Shown: positions 63,959 through 64,000 of the stretch, in pieces
Position numbering within the stretch: the first letter of the stretch is position 1
Layout: every line of letters starts with the position of its first letter
Source: Sphingopyxis sp. 113P3
GTDB lineage: Bacteria > Pseudomonadota > Alphaproteobacteria > Sphingomonadales > Sphingomonadaceae
Length of the DNA: 64,000 nucleotides
NCBI RefSeq assembly: GCF_001278035.1
Contig: NZ_CP009452.1
Span: forward strand, 1,583,501 to 1,647,500
Direction: 5' to 3'
Notes under the pieces: model-generated
The model's input: the letters and a program-made list of their open reading frames with translations, nothing else
What the model was told of the DNA's origin: nothing
Databases searched by the model: none
Position numbers and translations under genes: made by a program

Positions 63959-64000
63959 ATGACCGACAAGAAAGAATATCGCATCGGATCGCTGGCCGCC
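63959..64000 (+). CDS. Unknown gene, cut by the window end
   Basis: An ATG at 63959 begins MTDKKEYRIGSLAA, 14 codons open to the edge, 9 bases after the preceding stop. It looks like the next gene of the same unit. Too short to identify. Confidence 0.5.
   Translation, partial: MTDKKEYRIGSLAA

Overview
The window is 64 kb of GC-rich chromosome from an alphaproteobacterium, most likely Sphingomonadales and Sphingopyxis-like. The pointers are two long TonB-dependent receptors, the ccmC-D-E-F-G-H-I gene order, ECF42-type sigma factor with a DGPF partner, sphingomonad-type intergenic dyads, and many compact genes with short overlaps. This assignment rests on gene content and style only; no database search was possible.

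Layout. 1-5 kb: a cut-off 2-oxoglutarate oxygenase, tRNA-His, an amino-acid dehydrogenase, a DUF454 membrane protein and a TonB receptor. 5.3-10.2 kb: a tight cytochrome c maturation operon ccmC-ccmI (ccmA and ccmB are not here). 10.3-18.6 kb: Kup potassium transporter, nitronate monooxygenase, VOC protein, a GNAT-nitrilase fusion, the DGPF/ECF42 sigma pair and small unknowns. 18.7-20.6 kb: cspA and an IF-1 gene, with an IS481-like element inserted just upstream and flanked by a 5-bp duplication. 20.8-30.6 kb: branched-chain amino acid genes (leuA with a Leu-rich leader peptide and attenuator, ilvB-ilvN-ilvC) and biotin genes (bioF-bioD-bioA). 30.7-39.1 kb: miaA and serB (divergent with overlapping start codons), an orphan ParA between two SPOR-domain proteins, pyrB with an HxH-less dihydroorotase-like partner. 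39.1-52.2 kb: DUF1294, ruvX, DUF3089 and DUF4153 proteins, gatCAB, tRNA-Leu, trigger factor with an unusual His/Lys tail, two acyltransferase/NTF2-type genes, AlkA-like glycosylase, ferredoxin, rlmB, tRNA-Tyr.

52.1-64 kb is the accessory part. Next to tRNA-Tyr lie the remnant end of one IS, a complete ISL3 element and the N-terminal half of a P4-type integrase. The integrase remnant is joined directly to a ferredoxin reductase gene that has lost its own 3' end, so one deletion appears to have removed both ends. Beyond it is a catabolic-looking cluster: aldo/keto reductase, an NTF2-fold protein, cytochrome P450, FMN-dependent alpha-hydroxy-acid oxidase, AraC-type regulator, TonB receptor, and a second homologous NTF2-fold protein, arranged as two divergent pairs of transcription units. 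A shared 10-bp word occurs in both divergent promoter regions. I infer an AraC-controlled uptake and oxidation pathway for a hydrophobic substrate; the substrate cannot be read from the sequence. This cluster and its damaged reductase are the best candidate for something undescribed.
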